This document shows, piece by piece, positions 44,343 to 54,351 of a stretch of 64,000 bases of DNA (its first letter is position 1; every line of letters starts with the position of its first letter). The stretch comes from Virgibacillus sp. NKC19-3 (lineage in GTDB: Bacteria; Bacillota; Bacilli; Bacillales; Amphibacillaceae). The notes under the pieces were generated by a model. It was given only the letters and a program-made list of their open reading frames with translations. It ran no database searches and had not been told where the DNA came from. The DNA lies in NCBI RefSeq assembly GCF_019837165.1, contig NZ_JAGYHC010000001.1, forward strand, positions 248,001 through 312,000, in the 5' to 3' direction. The translations under genes were made by a program, and so were the position numbers.

Positions 44343-46522
44343 AAACGTTTCTTCCTAACCGTTTGTCTCTGACGTGGCGGTCTATGCTGCATTTTGGTTC
44401 GTTTTCTAGGGAGAACAGGGCGTTTTGTCACCTGTGGTTTTTCTTTTGATTTTTGTGGTTGCTTTGAAATTCGATTCGATCTTATATTTTTACTTTGATT
44501 TTCTTTGGTAGATGTTTTGTAAGGCTGATTCGCTTTTCTCTTTGGATTTCGTAACGTTTGAAGCGTTTCTTTTGGTATGGCTGTTTGTTTTCTCTTATGG
44601 ATTTCAGGAATTTTTCCTTCATTTTCTTTCGTCCGTTGTTTCACTGTGTTTAAAGGAGAAGTAGGTTGCTTCGGTGTTGGATTCGTTGTATTAGAAGCTG
44701 TTCTTTTTTGCCTTTTATCCAAGGCTTGTCGTTTTTCAGCAATGGTTTGTCGATGCTTACTGCTACGTTTCGTATTTTCCCGCAGCCGATTTTCTTTAGC
44801 TTTGGAAAATCCCTTTTTAAAGTCTTTGCCTGGTCGTTTAAGGTTTTCCTTTCCTTGCGCTACAGCGTACTTCGCTGTTGTAGGTAGGTCCTTGACTTGT
44901 TGCTTACGGTGCTGGATATTCGCACGTACACGATTTTTGGTGTCTAATGCTTTACCAGTTGATTGACCGAGTTTTTGACTGATAGATTGAGATTCACTGT
45001 TTTTGCGACCATTCTTATTTGGGCGATTTGGAGAAAGCTTTTGAAACGAATTTCTAGGAGAAACAGAATTTTTACCCTTTCCAGCTTTTCCTAAAAGTGT
45101 TCCGACAGTCGCTCCGGCTGTTGCGCCTGTTAAAGTACGCCCGATAGAACGTTGTAATCTTCGGCTGCTGCGATGTGCCATTTGTTTTGGACGGCGCATA
45201 ACATGACGTCCAACTTGTTGACTGTCACTGCTCTGTAATCGAAACATACTCATAATATCGCCAAGTTTCATATAGATTCCTGCGAAAGTCACGATTTGTA
45301 GAAAAGCAATCAAGAAAAATGGATAGTTGCTAGTCAAACTGTATAACATGGATGAAATACTAAAAGCAACGGTGATAACAAGCGTTATCCCTGCTCGTAA
45401 CATAATCACATTAAACAACTTGATAATGGCTTGCTTTCCCATATTTTCAAAGCTAGGAATCATCGAGAGTAAAAAGCTGATGGGAAGAAAAATCGCAAAT
45501 ACAATAAAAAGCACTTGGGAGAAAATCATCATTCCAGATAATAAAAAGACGAAAATGGAAATTCCGATATTGAATAGAAATAAAAAGAAGACCATTCCTA
45601 AACGTGTGGTGGTCTTGGTAATTGTTAAATTTTTATTATCTTCATCTTCAATTTCCGCTTTCACTGCATTTTCTCTTGTTTTTCCATTTCTAGCATCTGG
45701 ATCGATAGAAACTAAAGTATCTACACGTTCTTCACCAATGGCTTCCTTATCCGAATTATCAAATTGCAATAACATCCAAGGCTGCTCTATTTGAATTGAA
45801 AATAGGTTATTCCGTATCATATCAACACTATCTTTTCCCTGACTATTAGAGTTAGGCATCAACATTTTAGCTCCTAAATCAAGTGCAGCTTCACTAATAT
45901 CAGCGGAAAAATCATTAATTTTCGTGATATACGTGGGTGCAAAAGCAATAAATGATGCGGATAAAATAAATACCACTACAAAGTTAATAACAGCTCGTAT
46001 CGCTTTTGTTGTCTCTTGCTTTATCAACCCAGTATAAGCAACATAAATACCTATGATTAATACAAAGAGAAGCAGAAAGCCGACATAAAAGCCTTCTTCA
46101 CCAAATCCTTCAGCAGTAATTCCAGCTAGAGTTTGCATGTTTTTACCGATAGCATTTGCTGTATCAGAAATAAAGTCTAAAGAATAAGCCTGCTGCACTA
46201 AATAACCGGTGGCATTAGATAAATACAAATTAATAATCCAAATAAAATTTGTAATTGTATATAAGCCATACATCACTTGCTTACCAATACCGTCATCCCA
46301 ATTCCAAGGCAGCCAGTCCCAAGAGGAATCTACGAAAAAATCTAACTGGTAATGATCAAGTGGATAGAGGGAATAGAGATTGTCTTCTGATACCGTATCA
46401 TCGACTAAACCTGCTGCATTTGTGACCGTTAAGAAAGATAAAAACAATAAAAAAATGACTGCACTAATCAGTACAGCCATGACCATTATTTTTTTCTTTT
46501 TTGATTTGTTCAAGTTTATCAC
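44339..46522 (-). CDS. Mobilome membrane protein, CD3337/EF1877 family (Tn916 orf15-like)
   Basis: The 727-aa protein has an N-terminal signal-anchor, six to eight membrane segments in the first 420 residues, and a long basic tail (from about residue 440; many Lys, Arg and Gln). It is the VirB6-like channel component of Tn916-type transfer systems. It overlaps the VirB4 gene by 4 bp and the orf14-like gene by 4 bp, so the operon is tightly coupled. Confidence 0.85.
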   Translation of the reverse strand: MINLNKSKKKKIMVMAVLISAVIFLLFLSFLTVTNAAGLVDDTVSEDNLYSLYPLDHYQLDFFVDSSWDWLPWNWDDGIGKQVMYGLYTITNFIWIINLYLSNATGYLVQQAYSLDFISDTANAIGKNMQTLAGITAEGFGEEGFYVGFLLLFVLIIGIYVAYTGLIKQETTKAIRAVINFVVVFILSASFIAFAPTYITKINDFSADISEAALDLGAKMLMPNSNSQGKDSVDMIRNNLFSIQIEQPWMLLQFDNSDKEAIGEERVDTLVSIDPDARNGKTRENAVKAEIEDEDNKNLTITKTTTRLGMVFFLFLFNIGISIFVFLLSGMMIFSQVLFIVFAIFLPISFLLSMIPSFENMGKQAIIKLFNVIMLRAGITLVITVAFSISSMLYSLTSNYPFFLIAFLQIVTFAGIYMKLGDIMSMFRLQSSDSQQVGRHVMRRPKQMAHRSSRRLQRSIGRTLTGATAGATVGTLLGKAGKGKNSVSPRNSFQKLSPNRPNKNGRKNSESQSISQKLGQSTGKALDTKNRVRANIQHRKQQVKDLPTTAKYAVAQGKENLKRPGKDFKKGFSKAKENRLRENTKRSSKHRQTIAEKRQALDKRQKRTASNTTNPTPKQPTSPLNTVKQRTKENEGKIPEIHKRKQTAIPKETLQTLRNPKRKANQPYKTSTKENQSKNIRSNRISKQPQKSKEKPQVTKRPVLPRKRTKMQHRPPRQRQTVRKKRL

Positions 46523-48966
46523 TGCCTTTCTATGACAGGTGGGCGAGTGTCGAACGCTTCAAATAAATCTTCAAAGACAGGGTGAACTTGTATAATCCCA
46601 ACCCTTCCATATAAATCTTGCATGAGGCATTGTCCATTTTCTAATTCCCGTAAACGTCTTTGATTTGCTTCATCTTCAGCATCTACTCCGAAAAAGTCTA
46701 ACGTTTTCTTAATTTCATTGATATCCCGGGAACGAAAGGCAAATTTTACACCGATATTATTCTTTAACTTTTCGTCCGTTAAATCTCCTGCGTTCTGCGT
46801 TACGAAATAAACGCCAGCATTCATGGCACGACCTGCACGTACTAATTTGTTAGAAAGCGTTTTACCCTGTGCTACTTGTAAAAAGGACCAAGCTTCATCA
46901 AGGTCTACAATCTTAAAAATAGTGCGGTCAGAGTGAATAAAATCCAAGGCAAAAGTGGAAATGATAATGAGCATGGCGACACTCAATAGCTCCATTGTCG
47001 TATATTCTTCAAAGCTTGTTTCTGCGTCTGGAAGAACTAAATCTGCTACTTGGATAATATTTAATTGTTTTTCCAAGCTGATAGAATTTTGTACCGTTCC
47101 ATCTGAAAACAGAAGATGGGCAAAATCATAATCGGTAAAGCTTTCAATATGATCTGCAATAGTCGAAGCTAACGGGTTAGGGTCACTTCGTAATTCATGA
47201 ATAACAAGCATAAGTCCTCGTTCTTCCAGTTGACTAACGGATCGAATTGCTTTTCGTAAAACAGGGAACTTTTCACCATCCCGGCTAGATATACCTGTTA
47301 AGAAGGTAAGAATATCAATCGCCAGACTTTCTGAATCCTTTTTGTTTTTCATAATCACATAAGGGTCAAGCAGCCCTTTATTGGCTTCTTCACTTGTTAA
47401 ATTAACGATATTAATTTCATCGGCGATATCCGGTAAACCTTCTTTCCATCCGCCACGTTCTGCCTTTGGATCAACCACTAATGCCTGGCCGCCAAAAAGG
47501 ACTGCATAATAAACAAGAAGGTTATTCGAGAAGGACTTACCGCCACCAAGCGAACCTAAGAAGGCAGAAGCTAAAGCGTTGGTGACAGAGCCTTTTACAC
47601 CTTGACTTGCAAGGCTTGGATTCAAATAAACATTTCTTCCAGTGTCTAAGTTATAACCAAAATAAATGCCTTCAGTTTCACCCAGCATTTGTGTTGCACC
47701 AAACCCAAGTCCAGCTAAAAAGTCAGAAGTTACATACTGCACATAATCATTAATATAACGCTTGCTGCCGGGAATAAATTCACCATGTAAACCTAACATA
47801 TCCCCAAACGGGCGAACGAGTTTTACATTCAAGTCATCGTAAAAGTCTTTGACTTCATTACACCGCTGTTTCAATTCATCCAATGTAGATGCAGAAACCC
47901 GAATGGCATAGCTTAATTTATACATAGATTCCTTCGTTTGATCGAGGACATCTTCTAACTCATTCACTTGGTCTAAAGCTTCTACCACATTGTTTCCTGT
48001 TTCATTATTAGATTCCGTTGCATGATTATCTAAATCTTTTAATTCCTTTTTCTTATTACGAACGGTTGTAAGTGCTTTTTTATTCGTCATAATTTCGACG
48101 TGCATAGAGGTATCAATCGGAAAATCAAATTGTTGTTGCTGATAATAAAAGACTTCATCTGATGGAAACTCTAAATCGCCTACAATCGAATTAATGGTAA
48201 AGTAGGCTGCATAAGTTGTTGTTTCTTCATGTTCTAGTTTCAGATAACGTTGTTTTTCTGTAATTAAACAGCGAGTTGGTTTGATTAAATCAAATTGTTT
48301 TATCCATGTTTCCGTTTCGCCTTTTTCAATCGTAAGAGGATAGTTGTAATCATCAAAAGCAATTCCTGATTGTCCATGAAGATGTTCAATGATATAGCCC
48401 ATATCATCTTTTGTTAGCGGTCGGACGTTAAATCGGTTAGAAATTTTATTTTGTAATAACTGTTCCATCTTTAAGAATCGAGCGACTTCACTATTTGGCA
48501 TGGAAACAAAATCACCCATAAGATGATGATTGACATCACGCATGAAACTAGAAAGAGAATTTTTCATGGATTGTCCCATTGCTTTCATACTGACTTCTTC
48601 CTCATTCAACAATAGTTTAAAGCCGATAAAAAAACGATAATCTACCTGATGTTCGCCAATCATGGAGACAAGTGCTTCTGTTTGATCGTCAATTCGTTCA
48701 TAAGCAACTTCTTTTAATCGTCCAGTGACCAGTTCTTTACTTTTTTCTTGTACAGAGCGAATACTGTTTTCTGTACTAATCTGCAATGCATGAATTTTCC
48801 CGTCTTGATTCTGTGCGACTAACTGTCGGAAATGTTCATGCACCTGTATTTTTTCATCTTCAGATAAAAAAGAATAATTATATGGCAGCAACTCAAAGTA
48901 TGCAAAGCATTCTCCATCATGGTTAAAGACAAGATTGTTTTCAATATATTTAATCGGATAGCCCAT
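46519..48966 (-). CDS. VirB4-like conjugation ATPase (Tn916 orf16-like)
   Basis: This 815-aa ATPase energises the mating channel. Walker A is GSLGGGKSFSNNLLVYYA and Walker B is IFKIVDLDEAWSFLQVA; GRAMNAGVYFVTQNAGDL follows in the motor domain. I start at ATG 48966 behind AAAGGG. The gene overlaps the TcpE gene by a few bases. Intact length and motifs suggest it works. Confidence 0.92.
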   Translation of the reverse strand: MGYPIKYIENNLVFNHDGECFAYFELLPYNYSFLSEDEKIQVHEHFRQLVAQNQDGKIHALQISTENSIRSVQEKSKELVTGRLKEVAYERIDDQTEALVSMIGEHQVDYRFFIGFKLLLNEEEVSMKAMGQSMKNSLSSFMRDVNHHLMGDFVSMPNSEVARFLKMEQLLQNKISNRFNVRPLTKDDMGYIIEHLHGQSGIAFDDYNYPLTIEKGETETWIKQFDLIKPTRCLITEKQRYLKLEHEETTTYAAYFTINSIVGDLEFPSDEVFYYQQQQFDFPIDTSMHVEIMTNKKALTTVRNKKKELKDLDNHATESNNETGNNVVEALDQVNELEDVLDQTKESMYKLSYAIRVSASTLDELKQRCNEVKDFYDDLNVKLVRPFGDMLGLHGEFIPGSKRYINDYVQYVTSDFLAGLGFGATQMLGETEGIYFGYNLDTGRNVYLNPSLASQGVKGSVTNALASAFLGSLGGGKSFSNNLLVYYAVLFGGQALVVDPKAERGGWKEGLPDIADEINIVNLTSEEANKGLLDPYVIMKNKKDSESLAIDILTFLTGISSRDGEKFPVLRKAIRSVSQLEERGLMLVIHELRSDPNPLASTIADHIESFTDYDFAHLLFSDGTVQNSISLEKQLNIIQVADLVLPDAETSFEEYTTMELLSVAMLIIISTFALDFIHSDRTIFKIVDLDEAWSFLQVAQGKTLSNKLVRAGRAMNAGVYFVTQNAGDLTDEKLKNNIGVKFAFRSRDINEIKKTLDFFGVDAEDEANQRRLRELENGQCLMQDLYGRVGIIQVHPVFEDLFEAFDTRPPVIERQ

Positions 48967-49342
48967 ACATTTCACCCTTTACCGCAGTTATCGTTTCATT
49001 CATGAGTTGCTTTTGAAGTTTGACGGCTTTTCCCCCATAGGTTACTTTGGGGCGGAAAAAGTAGGTAATAACTGATTTAAGAAAGCCATAAGGCTTTTTA
49101 CCATCAAAACTTTTCTTACTCATGAACCATGTCAGTCCAACGGGAACACCGACATATTTTAACAACGCTCCATCAATCAAAGAGAGTGGTGGAAGATTTC
49201 CAAGTAATATGACTACCAATAGGGAAAGCACAAACCACGTCATTTGACTAAACGTGACTGGAAAAGGTAAGCGGAAATCATTAATGGCATATATCACTTT
49301 TTCAACTGACCAAATCCGAGTGTAGCTTTTTAATTTTTTCAA
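48950..49342 (-). CDS. Conjugal transfer protein TcpE family (Tn916 orf17-like)
   Basis: This 130-aa membrane protein carries RIWSVEKVIYAINDFRLPFP, two hydrophobic segments (residues 32-75), then GKKPYGFLKSVITYFFRPK, typical of TcpE/PrgI-like subunits. It lies directly before the VirB4 gene, as in Tn916. Confidence 0.85.
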   Translation of the reverse strand: MKKLKSYTRIWSVEKVIYAINDFRLPFPVTFSQMTWFVLSLLVVILLGNLPPLSLIDGALLKYVGVPVGLTWFMSKKSFDGKKPYGFLKSVITYFFRPKVTYGGKAVKLQKQLMNETITAVKGEMYGLSD

Positions 49343-49402
49343 GAGAAATCATCCTTTCCTAGAAAGAAAGCAGCTTGTCCTAATAACAAGCTGCTGCACT
49401 GT

Positions 49403-49903
49403 TTATTGTGGATATTCAAATACACCATGTGAAGACACAAGAAAATTACCTTCCATTTCAAGATCACGTCCAAATGCTTGATAATCAATATAATTTTGTA
49501 GATTGACAGGAACTTCTCCAAGTGCGCCTGTTTCTTCAATTAAATATCTTGCAACATCTTCCATATCGTCACAGTCAGGATAATAAATAATATCATCCTG
49601 ATGTTCCAATAATTCTTCTAAGTTACTAAACCAATATCCCTGAATTTCAGAAAGAGCATCATATAAAGGCGTTCCTTCAATTTCTTCCACCATAGCGCAT
49701 AAACGATTGATTTCCTCGATTGGTGTATATTCTCCAATTTCAAAAGGAAGTTCAAAATCATGAATAGCGTATTCTTCATATTCATCATTTAAGCCAATGC
49801 GTTCCTTCACATTTTCCATATCAATAGGAGGGGAGAACCAAGCACCCACCCATTCTCCCTCCGTATATTTTCCAAGGTTCGCTATATAAACTTGCATTTC
49901 CAT
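49403..49903 (-). CDS. ardA: Antirestriction protein ArdA (Tn916 orf18-like)
   Basis: ArdA mimics DNA and blocks type I restriction enzymes when the element enters a new cell. The 166-aa protein is very acidic, as the mimicry requires, with the family pattern VYIANLGKYTEGEWVGAWFS at the N-terminus, followed by EEYAIHDFELPFEIGEYTPI. It ends SSHGVFEYPQ. A Mom-like protein elsewhere in the module may add a second defence. Confidence 0.92.
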   Translation of the reverse strand: MEMQVYIANLGKYTEGEWVGAWFSPPIDMENVKERIGLNDEYEEYAIHDFELPFEIGEYTPIEEINRLCAMVEEIEGTPLYDALSEIQGYWFSNLEELLEHQDDIIYYPDCDDMEDVARYLIEETGALGEVPVNLQNYIDYQAFGRDLEMEGNFLVSSHGVFEYPQ

Positions 49904-50068
49904 AAACCTTCACATCCTTTTATAAAAATAATTACAAAAAAGAGCACCTGCGTTTGTTTTACTGATACATGAAATAGGCTTGTTAATCCCTTCCGCACTA
50001 CCGTTTGGATCACCATTTTTTTGCAGAACATAAGAAAAGCACTTATCTTCAACAAAAAAACGGTCCGA

Positions 50069-50290
50069 TTAAGCCCCTATGATTCGGTTGAAGAGGTCTA
50101 ACAACACATCTTTCACTCCATCAGCGTTAAACACTAATCCTACTGCGACTAAAGCAATAATGAGAAATCCAATTAGTTTGGAAAACTCCCGCTTAAATCC
50201 TAAATAAATCCCAATCACTACAATTGCCATTAACACAAGAGATTGTGCGTTATCTAAAAACCAGTTGTACAAATTCTGCCCGAAATTCAT
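50069..50290 (-). CDS. TcpD family membrane protein (Tn916 orf19 region)
   Basis: This 73-aa protein has two hydrophobic helices (LVLMAIVVIGIYLGFKREF and LIGFLIIALVAVGLVFNADG) and ends in DVLLDLFNRIIGA. It resembles TcpD of pCW3, an accessory of the mating channel. It lies 16 bp after MobT on the same strand. Confidence 0.75.
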   Translation of the reverse strand: MNFGQNLYNWFLDNAQSLVLMAIVVIGIYLGFKREFSKLIGFLIIALVAVGLVFNADGVKDVLLDLFNRIIGA

Positions 50291-50305
50291 AAGCGTTTCT
50301 CCTTT

Positions 50306-51508
50306 CTATATTTCATCTTTTGAGGAGTGAATGACATCATCTGTATTTATTGCCTGCTGCATAAGCAACTTTTGATGACGGTCTGTTAATTTAGCCTGAC
50401 TTAACATATCTTTAATGATTGTTGTTTGATTGATTTCATCGAGTTTTGTTGCTAATTTCCAAGTGGGGGCAACTTGACGAGCTAACCAACGCAATGTTTT
50501 ATCGAACGTATACGGTTCAGGTTTTGTAGTTAATGATATTTTGCGATTTTCTCCCAAATCTAAAAAACGCTGCCATGCTGCATTTACTTTCCAACTGCTG
50601 CGACGTTTGTTTTCATCCTTATCTACAAAACGAATATAGCGATTGATTATCGAAAAAGCGGTTCGTCCTGCATCCTCATACGTCATTAAATCCACAATCG
50701 CATGATACGCACGATCATTTTTCAACCGAATTTCTAAGCGGTTTTTCGCATCCGTATCTTCCAATGATTCACCATATTTAACAAACTGCTCATAATCCTT
50801 CTCGTAAATGCAGAAGTAAACGTCACTTTTTAATGAGCCAATATAAAGTGTGTTTCCCATATCTGGTTTATCTTCTCCTTGCACTAAATCGCCAGAGCGA
50901 TAACTCTTAAAGCTGCGAAATACAGAGATACATTCTTCCTGACGACATTTATCTGTAAGAAAGGGAATATCCAATATACCTGTTTTATCGTTTATCGCTA
51001 AGTCAATTCGTTTAAACACACCGCCTGTTTTAAAAACATGCATAAAGAAGTCATACCATGTTCGTTGTTGGGCTAATAGAAAATTTTCAAATTGTCGGCA
51101 TCCGTTACCTTTCAATTCAAGCAAACAGCCTTTATCTTCATCCGGCGAAACCATGACCACCACATCTCCAAAAACGTATTGTTCGATATAAGAGTAAAAG
51201 GCATAGTCTTCATGCAGCATGTAGTCCATTTTTAATTGCATGATATCTTCAATCACATAAACAGGGTCAGTGGTTAAGAAGCGAATTCGCACATAATCAA
51301 ATAAAATTTCAAGTGGTGCTTCTGGATTAAACTGTTCCAGAATATCAAACAACGTTGCTTTAAGCGTTTCTGTAGGATTCACTTTTCCTGTCTCGATTTC
51401 ACTTATATATGGTCTTGAAATACCAGCATAAGTTGCGAGTTTATTTTGTGATATGCCGTACTCTAACCGTTTTTCTTTTAAAACCTGATACCAAGACAGT
51501 TGATTCAT
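50306..51508 (-). CDS. mobT: MobT family relaxase (Tn916 orf20-like)
   Basis: This 400-aa enzyme nicks oriT and starts transfer and element replication. The N-terminal 60 residues are an XRE helix-turn-helix (ISQNKLATYAGISRPYISEI), followed by a replication-initiation-factor domain (KGCLLELKGNGCRQFENFL, DKTGILDIPFLTDKC, DTDAKNRLEIRLKNDRA). Start ATG 51508 has AGGAGG. The candidate oriT lies directly upstream. Confidence 0.92.
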   Translation of the reverse strand: MNQLSWYQVLKEKRLEYGISQNKLATYAGISRPYISEIETGKVNPTETLKATLFDILEQFNPEAPLEILFDYVRIRFLTTDPVYVIEDIMQLKMDYMLHEDYAFYSYIEQYVFGDVVVMVSPDEDKGCLLELKGNGCRQFENFLLAQQRTWYDFFMHVFKTGGVFKRIDLAINDKTGILDIPFLTDKCRQEECISVFRSFKSYRSGDLVQGEDKPDMGNTLYIGSLKSDVYFCIYEKDYEQFVKYGESLEDTDAKNRLEIRLKNDRAYHAIVDLMTYEDAGRTAFSIINRYIRFVDKDENKRRSSWKVNAAWQRFLDLGENRKISLTTKPEPYTFDKTLRWLARQVAPTWKLATKLDEINQTTIIKDMLSQAKLTDRHQKLLMQQAINTDDVIHSSKDEI

Positions 51509-51635
51509 TTGCTTTCCTCCTAACGTAAAAAAGATGTCAACTAATGCTTAAAAGCTGACATCTTTCTAATGTGTTTCAAACCCTTGTACCATCAGGCGTT
51601 TATGGGTTGTTGAAACAGTTTCTAATTGTTTTTCT

Positions 51636-51735
51636 ACCCCCCTGTTAGAAATGGGGGTTAATACTGGGCAGGGCAAGCCCTGCCCAGCAGAAACAGCACT
51701 TTGCGGTCTTGTCGCTTCGCTGACCGCAAAGCACT
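51636..51735. other. Origin of transfer (oriT) region with nested inverted repeats
   Basis: 51636-51658 reads, on the minus strand, ACCCCC, ATTTCTAACA, GGGGGGT. This is the same build as the ICEBs1/Tn916-type nick hairpin with its CTAACA loop. Next to it CTGGGCAGGGC pairs with GCCCTGCCCAG (51664-51687, 2-nt loop), and AGCAGAAACAG..TTTGCGGTC pairs with GACCGCAAA..CTGTTTCTGCT (about 51687-51745). It sits between the MobT and the FtsK-side genes, the Tn916 oriT position. Confidence 0.8.
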
Positions 51736-51747
51736 GTTTCTGCTGTT

Positions 51748-52146
51748 TTACTTGTTCATCCCAATATAAAGCATGACAATATCATTATCTGAATCCAGAC
51801 AATATTTCAATGTTTGTTCTGGTATTTCACTTCCTTGAATATTCTCTTTCAAAAAGTCTTTTTCCATTACCTCAAAAACATAATCAATTCGGCAGTTACA
51901 GATGGAATACCTGTTTTCCAACCGAATATAAAATCTATCGGGCAAGGTACGTACACCATGTAATATTTCATGAAGGATTTTATCAACTCTTGAAGCAAAT
52001 CTTTCCTTAGGATTAATACCAAAACCATCATGTCTAGGATTGGTTAATTTGTTAGAGTCGGAAACAAATTGATCATAATTCAAGCAAATACATTTGATGT
52101 GCTTGTTTGTGTCTATATGAACAGCTCCTATTTTTAGATTTTCCAT
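51748..52146 (-). CDS. Unknown protein (132 aa) between oriT and FtsK-like gene
   Basis: This soluble protein has MENLKIGAVHIDTNKHIKCI, then ENRYSICNCRIDYVFEVMEK, but I recognise no family. It starts 3 bp after the FtsK-like stop, so it is co-transcribed with it and upstream of oriT. Several cysteines suggest a metal or redox feature; that is speculation. Such accessory genes vary between Tn916-like elements. Confidence 0.6.
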   Translation of the reverse strand: MENLKIGAVHIDTNKHIKCICLNYDQFVSDSNKLTNPRHDGFGINPKERFASRVDKILHEILHGVRTLPDRFYIRLENRYSICNCRIDYVFEVMEKDFLKENIQGSEIPEQTLKYCLDSDNDIVMLYIGMNK

Positions 52147-52149
52147 TTA

Positions 52150-53511
52150 TCATACCTTCTTTCTTGTAGATTCTTGTACTAATGAATCAATAGACTGTAA
52201 GAAATCATGTTCTTTTGGAACAAGGGGCGTGTAAAATTCAGAGATCACATTGTCACCTTTATCTACATATCCCCGACCTTTGATTTGTTTAAGGAAAAAC
52301 TGTTTTTGTACGTCACTCCCGAACATCATTCCAAATCCCATTTCTGACATGCGACCTAAAGCAACTCGAAAATTAAATTGATCCCTGATTCCATCTCCAA
52401 GATATTTTGCGTCTGGACGTTGACAGGCTAAGACAAGGAAAAAGCCTGCTTGTCTGCCTAACATGACAATCTGTTTGAGCTTGCTTAAAACTGCTGTATT
52501 TTCTTTGGAAGTAAGCAGCTCCATAAATGCTACATACTCATCAAATATTAAAAAGTGTGGTGATAAACCTAAATAAGCATAATTTTCCCCGGTTTTATAA
52601 CCTTCCATTTGTTTCATTTCTTCACTACGAGCCATCATGTCTTCATGAAATTGGTCAATACATGCCATTATATCTTCCTTCTTGTAATACACATCCGGCA
52701 TGACGGTATTTAAATCGGCTAAATCAGCATTTTTGGGATCTAAAATATATAACTTTGCATTTGTTTTCAACAAAGCTTCAATGATAGTGAGAATAAAGTA
52801 CGTTTTACCACCACCAGTTCCACCTGCGATTAGCATATGAGGAAGCTTATCATATTCCCAATACATGGATTTCATGAGCTTTAAGCTGCCATCTTGTGCA
52901 ATGACTTCATCAATGGAAATTCGATTCGCTATCATATCGTAAAATAAAATATATTCTACATAGGAATCATGAAGCTCCTTCGATACCATTTCACAATACA
53001 ATCCGGTTTCTAATTTTGTTTCCAAGTTTAATAAGGGTTCTTGAAATTTCCCAAGTGTAATTTCTACTTGAATATACAGTAATCCCTTCTCAAAACGATA
53101 ATAGATTTTTGGAAAATGGCTGATTTTTTCTTTTGTGTTATCAGATGGAATATCCTTAAAGAAGCTTTCTTTGGTGACTTGTTTTGTTTCATACCAGCCA
53201 TTTTCTAAAACCATTTTAGCGAGTTTTTGACGGTGGACAATTTGTTTAAATTGGTCATAGCGATAGCGGTAATACATAACGATACACCCAGCTGTTAACA
53301 AAAGACTGATGATTAAAGTTACCAGTCCATACATACTAATAAAATGCTCTTGAAATAGGTTAAGCTGCCATTCTGCCGAAAGTAAAAAAGACAGGTGAAA
53401 AGGTATAAAAAAGATAAGCCAAATTCCAATTATCCGTATAATGATAAATTGAACAACGAGGGATACGTCTTTTTCTTTAATTCGTTTTCCTCGTTTTTTG
53501 AAAGAAATCAT
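52150..53511 (-). CDS. FtsK/SpoIIIE-type coupling ATPase (TcpA, Tn916 orf21-like)
   Basis: This 453-aa protein moves DNA to the mating channel. Two membrane segments lie near residues 20-75. The FtsK domain has Walker A IAGGTGGGKTYFILTIIEAL near residue 225, Walker B SPHFLIFDEYVAFMELL near 318 and the later GRMSEMGFGMMFGSDVQ. ATG 53511 follows AGGAGG. It is intact. Confidence 0.92.
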   Translation of the reverse strand: MISFKKRGKRIKEKDVSLVVQFIIIRIIGIWLIFFIPFHLSFLLSAEWQLNLFQEHFISMYGLVTLIISLLLTAGCIVMYYRYRYDQFKQIVHRQKLAKMVLENGWYETKQVTKESFFKDIPSDNTKEKISHFPKIYYRFEKGLLYIQVEITLGKFQEPLLNLETKLETGLYCEMVSKELHDSYVEYILFYDMIANRISIDEVIAQDGSLKLMKSMYWEYDKLPHMLIAGGTGGGKTYFILTIIEALLKTNAKLYILDPKNADLADLNTVMPDVYYKKEDIMACIDQFHEDMMARSEEMKQMEGYKTGENYAYLGLSPHFLIFDEYVAFMELLTSKENTAVLSKLKQIVMLGRQAGFFLVLACQRPDAKYLGDGIRDQFNFRVALGRMSEMGFGMMFGSDVQKQFFLKQIKGRGYVDKGDNVISEFYTPLVPKEHDFLQSIDSLVQESTRKKV

Positions 53512-53558
53512 AAAACCTCCTTTCCAAGATTCTTTTACAATGATGAATCTTTAAATCA

Positions 53559-54341
53559 TTAATCGACATTTTGGACATTGTAAAAAGAAGCATGTTTATC
53601 AAAGGAAGGTTGACTTATCCTTTCATATTTCCGGTGTGCAATTCGTTTCTCAAAAACTAAATCTTTGTCTTTTGGATAGTTCCGTCGGTTATAGGGGTAA
53701 AATTTTAAAAGACGCTTTGCTTCTTTTGTCAGTGGATAGATATAGCGAAACATTCGTCCATTAATTTTCTCAATTCCTTTATATTCGCAAAAATCCTGTG
53801 TGAGCCAATGTTTTTTCGAGACATTTTCAAAAAGTGCATTTTCTTCTAATAAAGCTCTAGCGCTACGTGGATGTATCTTTTCATACGTCCGATTATCACG
53901 ATAAACGCTGGTCTTGAAATATCCGCAATAAAAGAAGTTGGACGCTTGATAAACATAACCGCACTTGCCTTCAATACCGTCTGCCAAAGTATACAAATAA
54001 AGACAGTCGGTTTCTTCCTTTAACCACTTAATAAGTGTAGAAAGCGTTCGACTGCCAAAATAATTATTATGATTCATTTCTGGAAGAAAACACATTTTAC
54101 CGATTTCCAAATAGTCATTTGTTTTCAAGTTAAAGTCAGGAAACAGTTTGCGGATTGTTTGTAAAGGCTGCGTACCCCAACCTAACTCAACGACACCTAA
54201 TAATCTTCTTTCTGATTCTGAAAAAATCCCTAAGAAGTATTTACACAACTTAGGGATTATTTTTGAGTAATGATATTTCCGAATAAAATGAATAGCTTTC
54301 TCTTTTGGAACTTCTTTGATGATAAGCGGTGTTTTTACCAT
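53559..54341 (-). CDS. Mom-like GNAT-fold protein, possible DNA modification/antirestriction
   Basis: The 260-aa protein begins IIKEVPKEKAIHFIRKYHYS and has LGVVELGWGTQPLQTIRKLF, EIGKMCFLPEMNHNNYFGSR and YQASNFFYCGYF. This arrangement matches the phage Mom group of GNAT-fold enzymes, which add a carbamoylmethyl group to adenine in DNA and protect it from restriction. I infer the family from the pattern; the catalytic parts are not proven here. It sits between the FtsK-like gene and the DUF961 gene, among the early-expressed genes, where a protective function would be useful. Confidence 0.6.
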   Translation of the reverse strand: MVKTPLIIKEVPKEKAIHFIRKYHYSKIIPKLCKYFLGIFSESERRLLGVVELGWGTQPLQTIRKLFPDFNLKTNDYLEIGKMCFLPEMNHNNYFGSRTLSTLIKWLKEETDCLYLYTLADGIEGKCGYVYQASNFFYCGYFKTSVYRDNRTYEKIHPRSARALLEENALFENVSKKHWLTQDFCEYKGIEKINGRMFRYIYPLTKEAKRLLKFYPYNRRNYPKDKDLVFEKRIAHRKYERISQPSFDKHASFYNVQNVD

Positions 54342-54351
54342 AAATCATTTC

